Of a DNA stretch of 62,921 nucleotides, positions 43,561-50,489 are shown in pieces. The stretch's first letter is position 1. The number at the start of each line of letters is the position of its first letter. The translations under genes and the position numbers were made by a program. The notes under the pieces are model-generated. The model was not told the DNA's origin, did not search any database, and saw only the letters and a list, made by a program, of their open reading frames with translations. Origin of the DNA: a virus; the IMG/VR virus record IMGVR_UViG_3300041955_000607, positions 1 to 62,921 of that record; one strand, given 5' to 3'.

Positions 43561-43961
43561 AGTATCCACAGCAATCTGATAAGCGGTTGCCGTATGTTCG
43601 CGCTGCAAGACGAGCCCAACAAATCACTCATCGTGCTGTGTTGGCCGGAGAACTACCAAACCTGAAAACTCAAAAGATTCGTTGTGCGGATTGCCCTGAA
43701 AGAGCCAATCATTATGATCACCGCGATTACGCCAAACCTCTTGAGGTAGTACCAGTCTGCCAAAAATGCAACGTGCGGCGCGGCAAAGCAATCATTAGCA
43801 GAAATGTTCCTCATCAGGGTCTTCCGAGAAATGCACATCTTCATATTCGCCTTTACGCCAATGAACTACGGATTTTCAAACGAGGTTCAAAACGTGAACA
43901 GCAGTCACTTTCCCACTGGATACGCGAAGCCTGCAACGCTTGGGCAAAGCGTATAAAATAA
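43557..43961 (+). CDS. HNH-like nuclease
   Basis: 134 residues. IRCADCPERANHYDHRDYAK and VVPVCQKCNVRRGKA form a compact HNH zinc motif. The C-terminal part (RLYANELRIFKRGSKREQQS) ends in a second RHH-like helix (WIREACNAWAKRI). The fusion hints at DNA-targeted cutting or a regulator. Confidence 0.65.
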   Translation: MKYPQQSDKRLPYVRAARRAQQITHRAVLAGELPNLKTQKIRCADCPERANHYDHRDYAKPLEVVPVCQKCNVRRGKAIISRNVPHQGLPRNAHLHIRLYANELRIFKRGSKREQQSLSHWIREACNAWAKRIK

Positions 43962-43971
43962 GGACGCGTGT

Positions 43972-44154
43972 ATGCCGATAAGGATCATCTCCACCAAGCG
44001 CGCGAGATTCGTTGACTCTTGTATAGGATGCGGCCGACTTGGGACTTTCCTGTGCGTCCCGTGCCGCGAACTCTATGACGCCACGCGCACCAGAGTGGAA
44101 AAGTTGTGGTCCACGACAGAGAGACGGTTCGCTCTTTCGCGGTTTTTCAACTGA
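43972..44154 (+). CDS. 60-residue zinc-binding protein
   Basis: SCIGCGRLGTFLCVPCRELY: CxxC...CxxC zinc finger, then a basic helix. ATG 43972. Unknown role. Confidence 0.55.
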   Translation: MPIRIISTKRARFVDSCIGCGRLGTFLCVPCRELYDATRTRVEKLWSTTERRFALSRFFN

Positions 44155-44185
44155 ACGCGTGCTAGACTTCTTCGCGTAGGGACTC

Positions 44186-44722
44186 ATGGCCAAGAAAACA
44201 TCGGGTAAGAAGCGCGGCAGGCACGCGGAACTCACGGTGAAGCAATCCCGCTTGGTTCAAGCGTTCGCGAACGGCGCGGAAACCAAAGCAGACGCGGCGC
44301 GTGCCGCGGGCTTCTCGGGAAAGTGGCCGACAAAGAGCGCGAATCAAGCGTTGAAATCCATCCGCGAGAAAACCCCCGACATCATGGATCGCTTGGGGCT
44401 CACAGTTCCCGGGCTGATCGAAAACCATCTAAAACCTCTACTCATCGCGGAAGAGACCAAAGTATTTGTGAGTGAAGGAAAGCGCGGAAAGCGTAATGTG
44501 ATGCGCGTGAAAGTTCCCGACTTCACCACGCGGCGCTACGGCACGCGCATGGCGTTTGAGTTGCAGAACGCTTTCCCTCCAGTCGATCCGAAACTCGCGG
44601 CGCAAGTTGGCGTCAAGGTTATTTTGGTGGACATCCCGCGGCCACCACGCGAAGCGATCAACGTAACTCCCCAGAAAGCCGCGCGCCTTCCCGTGCCGGC
44701 AGATCCGAGAGCGCAGCAATAG
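44186..44722 (+). CDS. terS: Terminase small subunit
   Basis: 178 residues. Typical TerS helix-turn-helix: LTVKQSRLVQAFANGAETKA followed by DAARAAGFSG, NQALKSIREKTPDIMDRLGL, VPGLIENHLKPLLIA; C-terminal part VPDFTTRRYGTRMAFELQNA. Binds pac DNA and recruits TerL. It is 5.8 kb upstream of TerL, with a cassette array between. Confidence 0.8.
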   Translation: MAKKTSGKKRGRHAELTVKQSRLVQAFANGAETKADAARAAGFSGKWPTKSANQALKSIREKTPDIMDRLGLTVPGLIENHLKPLLIAEETKVFVSEGKRGKRNVMRVKVPDFTTRRYGTRMAFELQNAFPPVDPKLAAQVGVKVILVDIPRPPREAINVTPQKAARLPVPADPRAQQ

Positions 44723-44737
44723 GAGTATATATTCCCC

Positions 44738-44766
44738 TTGAATGGCCAAAAGCGCGAGTATATACT
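44738..44766 (+). promoter_or_regulatory. Sigma70-like promoter upstream of the cassette array
   Basis: TTGAAT (44738-44743), 17 bp, TATACT (44761-44766) within GAGTATATACTT. A second related box, GGAGTATATATTCC, lies at 44722-44735. Predicted start near 44773; first gene 44794. Confidence 0.65.
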
Positions 44767-44793
44767 TTTCACGTGGAGCCAGTGAGGTAGACG

Positions 44794-44994
44794 ATGGGCG
44801 ACCCAATAAAACCAGCAAAAGGCCCGAGGTTGCGCTGGAAAGTTTTTTACCGGCGTGAGTGGTTGGACAAGCCGAAGTGGAGACATTGCTCGACGTTCTA
44901 CTACAAAAGGCATGCCATTGAACATTGCCGCAACGTACATCCATCGGCGAAGACGAAAATCATGCGCATCAAGAAAAAGAGCAGACGAGCGTAG
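44794..44994 (+). CDS. 66-residue basic protein
   Basis: PKGPRLRWKV-like start (KGPRLRWKVFYRREWLDKPK), CSTFYYKRHAIEHCRN, Lys/Arg-rich end. Probably nucleic-acid binding. SD GTGAGGTAG. Confidence 0.5.
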   Translation: MGDPIKPAKGPRLRWKVFYRREWLDKPKWRHCSTFYYKRHAIEHCRNVHPSAKTKIMRIKKKSRRA

Positions 44995-45038
44995 CCCCCA
45001 GCGGGCAGAGCGGGACCTGGAGGATGGAGGAGAACGCG

Positions 45039-45251
45039 ATGAGCGACAAAAAAATGAAATCATTGCAAGATGCTCTGCTGGCTTGTTTGGAATTTATGGA
45101 CTGTGAGATGTCCTGGGAAATATTCCGTGCTGAGTTCCTTTATTTTGACGATGAACCAAAGAAGCGGGTATCAGAAGAAAATGCACGTAAGTTAAGGAAT
45201 TTTCTTGCGCGTCCGGAAATCAAAAAGTATGTCATGGAGTTGAGAGCCTGA
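45039..45251 (+). CDS. Cassette protein, 70 residues
   Basis: ATG 45039 (MSDKKMKSLQDALLACLEFM). Preceded by the recurring GC-rich hairpin plus GGAGGAGA leader shared with 45282. Acidic helical protein. Confidence 0.55.
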   Translation: MSDKKMKSLQDALLACLEFMDCEMSWEIFRAEFLYFDDEPKKRVSEENARKLRNFLARPEIKKYVMELRA

Positions 45252-45281
45252 CGCGCCCCACGGGGCAGAGGGAGGAGAGCG

Positions 45282-45680
45282 ATGAGCGACAAGTTGAGGG
45301 AAGCGGTCGAGAAATTATGGGACGGCGACAGTACGCGCAATGCCAGCTATAAAGCAGGATTCAATGCTTGTAAGTTGAAAGTGCTGGAACTTCTCGCCGC
45401 GCAGCCCCCGGCGCTGACGGTGCGGCAGGTTCACGAGATATGGCGCGATGATTCGCTCTCTCGCCCACGCGAAGGGAGACAAATGAGCGCACCGTTTAAG
45501 GAGTTCGCAGTTGGTCTGCAAAAGTGGGGACCGGATACCACGCCGCCGGATTGGTTCTACCAATTTTATGTAACCGTCTGTCATGTTCGGCGCACCGGCG
45601 TCAAAGGCCGTGAAGCTATTCGTTCATTTATCCAAGACGCCATCTGCGCCGCTCTGGAGCGCGAGCGAGGCAGCAAATGA
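45282..45680 (+). CDS. Cassette protein, 132 residues
   Basis: MSDKLREAVEKLWDGDSTRN, ALTVRQVHEIWRDDSLSRPR; C-terminal helices with REAIRSFIQDAICAALERER. Leader GCCCCACGGGGC then GGGAGGAGA. Unknown. Confidence 0.55.
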   Translation: MSDKLREAVEKLWDGDSTRNASYKAGFNACKLKVLELLAAQPPALTVRQVHEIWRDDSLSRPREGRQMSAPFKEFAVGLQKWGPDTTPPDWFYQFYVTVCHVRRTGVKGREAIRSFIQDAICAALERERGSK

Positions 45681-45865
45681 CCGCCCGCTGGCGCACCAAC
45701 TGGTTCATCAAGCGCTTGTGCCCCGGCTGCGGCGGCATTCAATGGCTGCAATCGAAGTTCGGCACCAGCCAGCGGTGGAAGTGTAAAGGGTGCGGGCGGG
45801 AAGACGAGTGTGAGCAGCAGGGGAAGGGAGGTGATGGGCGGAATGCACACAGAGCAATACTATGA
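45677..45865 (+). CDS. Zinc-ribbon cassette protein
   Basis: 62 residues. KRLCPGCGGIQWLQSKFGTS and WKCKGCGREDECEQ: a classic four-Cys zinc ribbon, as in DNA- or RNA-binding adaptors. Overlaps the previous gene by 4 nt. Confidence 0.6.
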   Translation: MTARWRTNWFIKRLCPGCGGIQWLQSKFGTSQRWKCKGCGREDECEQQGKGGDGRNAHRAIL

Positions 45866-45923
45866 AACGCTGCAAAGCGGTGGAATGGTAAAGAGAGAGC
45901 GATGGGTGCCCAATGGTTGTTAG
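45834..45923 (+). CDS. Possible 29-residue peptide, TAG stop
   Basis: ATG 45834 with GGGAGG. MGGMHTEQYYETLQSGGMVK and a few residues to TAG 45921. The same frame continues across two TAG codons into a helical, protein-like stretch (LQRARQWEWLKPLLEELRER), so amber read-through is conceivable. Confidence 0.35.
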   Translation: MGGMHTEQYYETLQSGGMVKRERWVPNGC

Positions 45924-46023
45924 CCGGGGGACGCGCCGAGCCGGTAGGACTTGCAACGAGCGCGTCAATGGGAGTGGTTGAAGCCCTTGCTTGAAGAACT
46001 GCGCGAGCGAAGGAGGAGACACG

Positions 46024-46236
46024 ATGAGCAACTATCGAATCTACTTCAAGGGCATGCAGATTAGCCCGTGTCCGAATACGGTCTGGAAGACGCCCTACTT
46101 TGCGGGAACTCACATAAAGGGACTGGAGCTAAAGCATCCCGACTGGAAGGGCCAGCTCGAAGCTCGTTCCGATCTGGACCCCATCACCGTGAGCCACGGT
46201 AAGCCGGAGAAGCCGGAGCCGGGTGGAAAGAGATGA
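46024..46236 (+). CDS. Cassette protein, 70 residues
   Basis: MSNYRIYFKGMQISPCPNTV, GTHIKGLELKHPDWKGQLE. SD AAGGAGGAG. Beta-rich; unknown. Confidence 0.55.
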   Translation: MSNYRIYFKGMQISPCPNTVWKTPYFAGTHIKGLELKHPDWKGQLEARSDLDPITVSHGKPEKPEPGGKR

Positions 46237-46240
46237 AACT

Positions 46241-46408
46241 ATGAAGCTCAAGCCTTGGAGCAACAGTGACATTGAAATAGAAATGAATAAGCTATTGGAT
46301 CAGTGGAGTGAAGGAATACACAGTCTTTCCTCACAGTTGATTGTGTTTCTGCTTTTAGTGGCTTTGGAGCGTTTGGATCGCAACTTCGAGAAGGACGACA
46401 AGAGATGA
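46241..46408 (+). CDS. 55-residue protein with a hydrophobic helix
   Basis: ATG 46241. IEIEMNKLLDQWSEGIHSLS, SQLIVFLLLVALERL (possible membrane helix), basic tail. ATGA overlap with the next frame. Confidence 0.5.
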   Translation: MKLKPWSNSDIEIEMNKLLDQWSEGIHSLSSQLIVFLLLVALERLDRNFEKDDKR

Positions 46409-46653
46409 AAAAGTTTGGTTGCTGGCCTATTGCATTGCGCTCCAACCTGGTAGCAGACCTCGACGTAGCAACACACTATCGAGGGTGCCGAGAGGCATGC
46501 AGCACAGGGGGCAGCTACGGACGCGGTAGCGGGCCAGCAACCGGATGCGCGGGGGCCGTTGAGAGGTTAGGGCACTTTGGGACCCTAACTTCGTTAAGCG
46601 GCCCCGCAGCGCAAAGTTTTGACGCGCAACAAAGAGGAGGTGAGGCCACTTGA
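46405..46653 (+). CDS. Doubtful 82-residue ORF
   Basis: ATG 46405 overlaps the previous stop and its TGA overlaps the next TTG start, which favours translation. After residue ~25 the sequence is Gly/Ser/Ala/Cys-rich and low complexity (STGGSYGRGSGPATGCAGAV), which argues against a folded protein. Confidence 0.3.
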   Translation: MKKFGCWPIALRSNLVADLDVATHYRGCREACSTGGSYGRGSGPATGCAGAVERLGHFGTLTSLSGPAAQSFDAQQRGGEAT

Positions 46654-46796
46654 CACGAAACAATCTGAGCCGGTACATAAACCGAATATCGTTGTCTCTG
46701 GAGAAGGCTGCCAAATACAATACTTTCCTGGCAAACTTCCTAGCGATGATGTGTTTTATTGGGTTATCTGCCCAAGCTCAGACGAGTGAGGGCTGA
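46650..46796 (+). CDS. 48-residue membrane/secreted peptide
   Basis: TTG 46650 (AGGAGGTGAG upstream). MTRNNLSRYINRISLSLEKA, then a hydrophobic segment (FLANFLAMMCFIGLSAQAQ) like a signal sequence at the C-terminal side. Confidence 0.4.
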   Translation: MTRNNLSRYINRISLSLEKAAKYNTFLANFLAMMCFIGLSAQAQTSEG

Positions 46797-46864
46797 AAGA
46801 GCCGGGTATCAGCAGCCATACACGTTAACCGGCACGTTTTGACGCCCAAGGGAAGGGAGGAGCG

Positions 46865-47116
46865 ATGAGCAGTCAGTACGAACGAACGCATAGTAGAGTC
46901 TACATCAACGGCCACAAAGATGGTTTTGATCTTGCGCTTTCCATGCTTTCTGCGGAATTGGCGCAGGATTTGCGGGAAGACTACAAGGAACCAAAAGAGT
47001 CCGCACTGAGCATGATGGCAAATCTGCCACCCGAGCCACCTGAGTTGAGCGCGAGCAACAACGAAGTTTTAGCCTGGTGGAAGCTGAAGTTCATGCCCTG
47101 GTGGCTGGAGCGGTGA
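46865..47116 (+). CDS. Cassette protein, 83 residues
   Basis: MSSQYERTHSRVYINGHKDG, FDLALSMLSAELAQDLRED, C-terminal WWKLKFMPWWLER. SD AAGGGAGGAG. Confidence 0.5.
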   Translation: MSSQYERTHSRVYINGHKDGFDLALSMLSAELAQDLREDYKEPKESALSMMANLPPEPPELSASNNEVLAWWKLKFMPWWLER

Positions 47117-47140
47117 CGCGCAGGAGAAGGAGGAAGAAAG

Positions 47141-47347
47141 ATGCAATACTTTTACGAGGGCATTTGGTCGAAGATTGGTAAGTGGTTCCAATTTGGGGAT
47201 AATCAGCCCATTTTGCCAAATTCGGTCACAAGTCAAACGAATGCTTATCTATGCTGTTGCTTACAACCAGACTTAAATACGTGTGGCACTTGTATGCGAT
47301 GTGGCGGTGTCATGCGAACAGGGCAACAGTTGTCTGTTCGGAGTTGA
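47141..47347 (+). CDS. Cys-containing cassette protein, 68 residues
   Basis: MQYFYEGIWSKIGKWFQFGD; C-terminal LCCCLQPDLNTCGTCMRCGG with six Cys in 20 residues, a metal-site candidate. SD AAGGAGGAAG. Confidence 0.5.
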   Translation: MQYFYEGIWSKIGKWFQFGDNQPILPNSVTSQTNAYLCCCLQPDLNTCGTCMRCGGVMRTGQQLSVRS

Positions 47348-47385
47348 CCGCCCGTGACGCGCCCCGCCGAGGAGCGGGAGAGAGG

Positions 47386-47571
47386 ATGGGGGAAGTGAGT
47401 CTCGAATGCAGCGAATGTGAACATGATTTACGTGGAGGGCATGACCCATCGTGTTCCCGGTATGTGAAACCTTGTGAGAGGTGCGAGAGAGAACAGTGTG
47501 ATGAGGAGTGCGATTGTGAGTGCCATAACCCCGCGCAGCAACCCCCAGCGGGGCAGGGAGGCAGGCAGTGA
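47386..47571 (+). CDS. Cys-rich zinc-finger-like protein
   Basis: 61 residues, about nine Cys and two His: LECSECEHDLRGGHDPSCSR and CERCEREQCDEECDCECH. Likely metal binding. ATG 47386 after GAGAGAGG; overlaps the next GTG by 4 nt. Confidence 0.55.
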   Translation: MGEVSLECSECEHDLRGGHDPSCSRYVKPCERCEREQCDEECDCECHNPAQQPPAGQGGRQ

Positions 47572-47843
47572 GCGAGCAAATTAGCATGTACACGCCTGGA
47601 CCTTGGCGATTGGATGAGTATAAGGGTGGTCGCCGTATTGTCGTAGATGGTTATCCGCCAATCCCTATTCAGATTTTCAGAAATCGAGCAAACGCGCTTT
47701 TATGCGCTGCGGCACCAGAGCTATTAGAAGCCCTAAAGGCACTTCTAAAAGCAGAATGGATGGTTGAGCACAACTGGGGCGGCAATAGACCTGCTGTGAT
47801 TGCCAAAGCGGAAGAAGCTATTTGGAAAGCGGAGCGCCCATGA
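47568..47843 (+). CDS. Conserved phage small protein (TPGPW family)
   Basis: 91 residues from GTG 47568. YTPGPWRLDEYKGGRRIVVD, then the common phage pattern NRANALLCAAAPELLEALKA. This type is widespread in phages without known function. Confidence 0.65.
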   Translation: MSEQISMYTPGPWRLDEYKGGRRIVVDGYPPIPIQIFRNRANALLCAAAPELLEALKALLKAEWMVEHNWGGNRPAVIAKAEEAIWKAERP

Positions 47844-47929
47844 GCCGTTGGTTGCAGGTCGTGGCAGGGCTGGTGCTTCTTTATATACTCTTGACTCAAA
47901 CCGATTACCATATATACTCTTCTCGATGA
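47840..47929 (+). CDS. 29-residue membrane peptide overlapping a promoter
   Basis: ATG 47840 overlaps the previous stop. MSRWLQVVAGLVLLYILLTQ followed by a short polar tail. The DNA coding its C-terminal half also holds two TATATACTC boxes and the promoter at 47891-47918. Confidence 0.4.
   Translation: MSRWLQVVAGLVLLYILLTQTDYHIYSSR
47891..47918 (+). promoter_or_regulatory. Sigma70-like promoter upstream of RHH gene 47942
   Basis: TTGACT (47891-47896), 16 bp, TATACT (47913-47918). The 16-mer ATATATACTCTTCTCG here recurs exactly upstream of terL near 50393. Predicted start near 47925. Confidence 0.65.
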
Positions 47930-47941
47930 AGGTTGAGGCGC

Positions 47942-48331
47942 GTGAAAACATACTTGTTGAAGTTGGATGACTCGCTTTACGCGGAGTTCCTGAAAGCCGC
48001 GAAAGCGCGAAGAATGAAATTCGCGGAATGGATACGTGAAGCGTGTGCGAAACACACCGCAGCGCCGAGGAAGGAGGCAGGCCATGAAGTTCGTGATCAG
48101 AAGGACGCCGCTGGGCTTCGAGACCTACCTTTGGCTCGACGGCGCGCTCGCGGATCTGCGCGATCTGATGAGCCAAGTGGAAGTGCGCCATCCGCTCGCC
48201 CTGCGGCCGAGGCCGCTTATGCCGCCGCGCGACACCCCGATTCTTGCCAATGTGGCGTATGTGACTTTAGACGAAAAGCTCTTGGCGGTGGTCCACTAGC
48301 GAAACCGGAAAAGAAGAAACGGGGCCGCTGA
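47942..48331 (+). CDS. RHH-type protein with long basic tail
   Basis: About 129 residues from GTG 47942 (GAGG upstream; TTG 47933 possible). KTYLLKLDDSLYAEFLKAAK and MKFAEWIREACAKH form an RHH-like unit. Then an Ala/Arg-rich stretch and a C-terminal HPDSCQCGVCDFRRKALGGG. The middle overlaps another ORF in a second frame (48084-48299). Confidence 0.5.
   Translation: MKTYLLKLDDSLYAEFLKAAKARRMKFAEWIREACAKHTAAPRKEAGHEVRDQKDAAGLRDLPLARRRARGSARSDEPSGSAPSARPAAEAAYAAARHPDSCQCGVCDFRRKALGGGPLAKPEKKKRGR
48084..48299 (+). CDS. Overlapping ORF inside the RHH gene
   Basis: 71 residues from ATG 48084 with strong SD AAGGAGG 7 nt upstream. MKFVIRRTPLGFETYLWLDG, ALADLRDLMSQVEVRHP; ends TAG. Its N-terminal half looks more protein-like than the other frame, so either dual coding or a chimeric RHH frame is present. 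Confidence 0.45.
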   Translation: MKFVIRRTPLGFETYLWLDGALADLRDLMSQVEVRHPLALRPRPLMPPRDTPILANVAYVTLDEKLLAVVH

Positions 48332-48370
48332 AGATTTCCAGTAGTCATCTCAAATATCGGGAGGAACGTA

Positions 48371-48628
48371 ATGGAAGAAATCGTGGTTCTTGAACCAACG
48401 CAAGGCGTGATGGAGATGCTTGACCCATCCGGCGACACCAAACTCATCTGGGATCGCACAAAGCGTGTCGAGGTAGATGCGGCCGAAGAGATGTTCGATT
48501 CGCTTATCAAGAAGCAGTATCTCGCTTTCCAAGCCGAGGGCGACGATGGCCGCAAAGGGAAGCAAATCACAAAGTTCGATCCGAGCATGGAACGCATCAT
48601 TATGGTTCCGCGGATGGTCGGCGGCTGA
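48371..48628 (+). CDS. 85-residue hypothetical protein
   Basis: SD ATCGGGAGG. MEEIVVLEPTQGVMEMLDPS, TKLIWDRTKRVEVDAAEEMF and QITKFDPSMERIIMVPRMVG. Common type near phage packaging genes; unknown. Confidence 0.6.
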   Translation: MEEIVVLEPTQGVMEMLDPSGDTKLIWDRTKRVEVDAAEEMFDSLIKKQYLAFQAEGDDGRKGKQITKFDPSMERIIMVPRMVGG

Positions 48629-48630
48629 CC

Positions 48631-49311
48631 GTGGTCGGCTTCAGCCCAACAGGCGTCATGTGGGACGCCTGGAACCAAGGATACACGACCAGAAACACCG
48701 TGAACTGCGTGACGAATGCTGTCACTGTGTGGCAAGACTGGAACAGTAACTACATCCAAGGCACTACGGCTGGGACCACAGCGAATGCCGTGTGGTGCGG
48801 ATGGAATCAGTACTATCTCACGGGTGGCACTAACGCTGGGAATGTTTGGGTGCAATGGAACGGCGATTATGGCTTCGGCCAAACGCAGGTCCAGACCGTC
48901 CAGATGCTTGCATGTCAAGGCTACGCGGAAACAGACGAACAACGTATTGTCCGCGAAGAGCGTGAAGCTGCAGCGCAAGTCGCCTATCAAGAGCGTCAGA
49001 AGAAGACCGCGGAAGCGCGCGAGAAAGCCAAGAAGACTCTCAGTTCCGTGCTCTCGAAGAAACAGCGCGAGCAATACGTGAAGGAAGGCGTCTTTGAACT
49101 GGACGTGAACGGTCGGCTCTATCGCGTTAAGCCTGGATGTCGCGTGGAACGTCTCCATCCAGAGACAAAGAAAGTGCAGAGCTATTTTTGCATCCATCCA
49201 CACAACGCGCACGAGATTCCGCCAGAGGATACCGCGCTCAGTCAGAAGTTACTGCTCGAAGCGGCGGAAGCGGAGTTCCTGAAACTAGCGAACGAAACAC
49301 GAGCGGCGTAA
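48631..49311 (+). CDS. Conserved phage protein with C-terminal RVKPG-type domain
   Basis: 226 residues from GTG 48631. N-terminal ~95: Trp/Asn/Thr/Gly-rich repeats (VWQDWNSNYIQG, VWCGWNQYYLTGG, VWVQWNGDYGFG), a WNxxY motif three times. Then a charged helix and the domain LSKKQREQYVKEGVFELDVN, LYRVKPGCRVERL, YFCIHP, PPEDTALSQKLLLEAAEAEF, seen in many phages without known role. Confidence 0.6.
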   Translation: MVGFSPTGVMWDAWNQGYTTRNTVNCVTNAVTVWQDWNSNYIQGTTAGTTANAVWCGWNQYYLTGGTNAGNVWVQWNGDYGFGQTQVQTVQMLACQGYAETDEQRIVREEREAAAQVAYQERQKKTAEAREKAKKTLSSVLSKKQREQYVKEGVFELDVNGRLYRVKPGCRVERLHPETKKVQSYFCIHPHNAHEIPPEDTALSQKLLLEAAEAEFLKLANETRAA

Positions 49312-49347
49312 GATTCAGGCCACGCGCCTGACGCGCCTTACCACGCA

Positions 49348-49596
49348 ATGAAGCCAGCAAAAGACGGAAGCAAACTCTGGAAGCGCCTAGAAGTGAAGAT
49401 CATCGTGGGCGAGAAGGTAATGCCGCACGTCTTTCGCGCGCCGCCCCAGCGCGGCTACAGCGCAGCGGACATTGAAGCGTCCCTGGAGCGCGTGATCGAG
49501 CATCTTGACGCGAAGTTCCCGAGACTGGAGTTCAAGCAAGTGGAACTCGCGAGAAATAAATTCAATTTCATCGCGATTGGCGCGAGACAGAAATGA
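49348..49596 (+). CDS. 82-residue hypothetical protein
   Basis: MKPAKDGSKLWKRLEVKIIV, YSAADIEASLERVIEHLDAK, KFNFIAIGARQK. Beta-alpha-beta; basic. ATGA overlap with the next small membrane ORF. Confidence 0.55.
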   Translation: MKPAKDGSKLWKRLEVKIIVGEKVMPHVFRAPPQRGYSAADIEASLERVIEHLDAKFPRLEFKQVELARNKFNFIAIGARQK

Positions 49597-49700
49597 AGTG
49601 GCTCTTTTTCATCACGGTTTTCGTTCTTTTCGTTCTAGGACGTGGAGGGCGAATTTATCAAACTCTAAGGAGAAAATATGGCCAGAGGAAAACTGTTTGA
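49593..49700 (+). CDS. 35-residue membrane peptide
   Basis: ATG 49593. MKWLFFITVFVLFVLGRGGR and a basic tail. Its 3' end overlaps the start of the next gene, including that gene's AAGGAGA. Confidence 0.45.
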   Translation: MKWLFFITVFVLFVLGRGGRIYQTLRRKYGQRKTV

Positions 49701-50159
49701 ATACGCGGTGCTTTATCATCCCAAGGAAAAGAAAGACGCGGCAGGGAATCCATTGGAGACGAAGAAATCAATTCTTGTCTCTGAGCCGAAGTTCATCCTC
49801 GCGGGAAGCGACAAGGAAGTGGCGATGCTGGCCGCGAAGTCGATCCCTGCCGATTACGACGACAAACTTGACGACGTGGAAATCTGCATCCGCCCTTTCT
49901 AGCTCAGCCGCTTGAGCAAAAGAAAGAAAAGCGGCAACCAAAACCAGAGGCATCACAAGCGGGGCAAGCGCTTCCAGGGTATCTTGAGCGCTCTAGCTTG
50001 AATCCGCAATGGTGGGAACGGCACGAACCAGTCGTTGATGTAGCTGTCCGTACACTCGGAACAACCTCGGGTAACTTTGCGGGCTTAGTATACACATCAT
50101 CGCCAACCACAGCGTCATCGAGCTATACCGCTTCGCAAGTGATTACGCAGAACCAATGA
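49678..50159 (+). CDS. Frameshifted two-part protein upstream of terL
   Basis: ATG 49678, SD AAGGAGA. Frame 0 gives 74 residues (MARGKLFEYAVLYHPKEKKD to DDVEICIRPF) and TAG at 49900. The codons before TAG contain C CCT TTC (49893-49899), a canonical X XXY YYZ heptamer. A -1 slip continues for 86 codons (LAQPLEQKKEKRQPKPEASQ, LNPQWWERHEPVVDVAVRTL, SYTASQVITQNQ) to TGA 50157, overlapping the next ATG by 4 nt. The -1 frame has no suitable start of its own. The product would be 160 residues; both short and long forms are likely. Confidence 0.6.
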
Positions 50160-50347
50160 CCCCGGAAGAAAAAGCCGAGTGCGACAAACTCTGTGAGGGA
50201 TGCCGTTTGAATTGGGACCTCGGGCGTCGTGGGTGCCATTACGAACCCATCCCTTCAGACGTGAAAGAGCAAGAGGATTACGAGAGCGCGCAGATGCATT
50301 GCCGAGCGTGGCATATTCGGCGGAAAGAATTTCAGAGTGCATCTTAG
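50156..50347 (+). CDS. Cys-rich small protein before terL
   Basis: 63 residues. MTPEEKAECDKLCEGCRLNW, LGRRGCHYEPIPSDV and a late Cys-His: a zinc-knuckle candidate. Coupled to the -1 frame ORF by ATGA overlap. Confidence 0.6.
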   Translation: MTPEEKAECDKLCEGCRLNWDLGRRGCHYEPIPSDVKEQEDYESAQMHCRAWHIRRKEFQSAS

Positions 50348-50390
50348 CGCAGTATATATCCCAAAGTATCCAGAGCTAGGCACGCGAGAG

Positions 50391-50408
50391 TGATATATAC
50401 TCTTCTCG
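50391..50408 (+). promoter_or_regulatory. TATATACTCTTCTCG box upstream of terL
   Basis: Shares the 16-mer ATATATACTCTTCTCG with the promoter at 47891-47918. TATACT at 50396-50401, but no good -35 at 17 bp; a second box AGTATATATC lies at 50351-50360. It could be an operator or an activator-dependent late promoter. The 142-nt gap before TerL holds nothing else I can name. Confidence 0.45.
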
Positions 50409-50489
50409 CGCCGTTTTTACCGTGTCAGGAAACCCCAAAGAGGAACTCCGATACGGGGCGGCGCATTTTATTTGTGATACCCTTCTCGC

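Noticed and set aside
46427-46720. 97-residue minus-strand ORF
   Set aside because: Antisense to coupled plus-strand small ORFs; no SD and no leftward partners in this block.
44995-47580. CRISPR-like repeats in the cassette array
   Set aside because: Repeated leaders are imperfect, unevenly spaced and each precedes a gene; no regular spacers.
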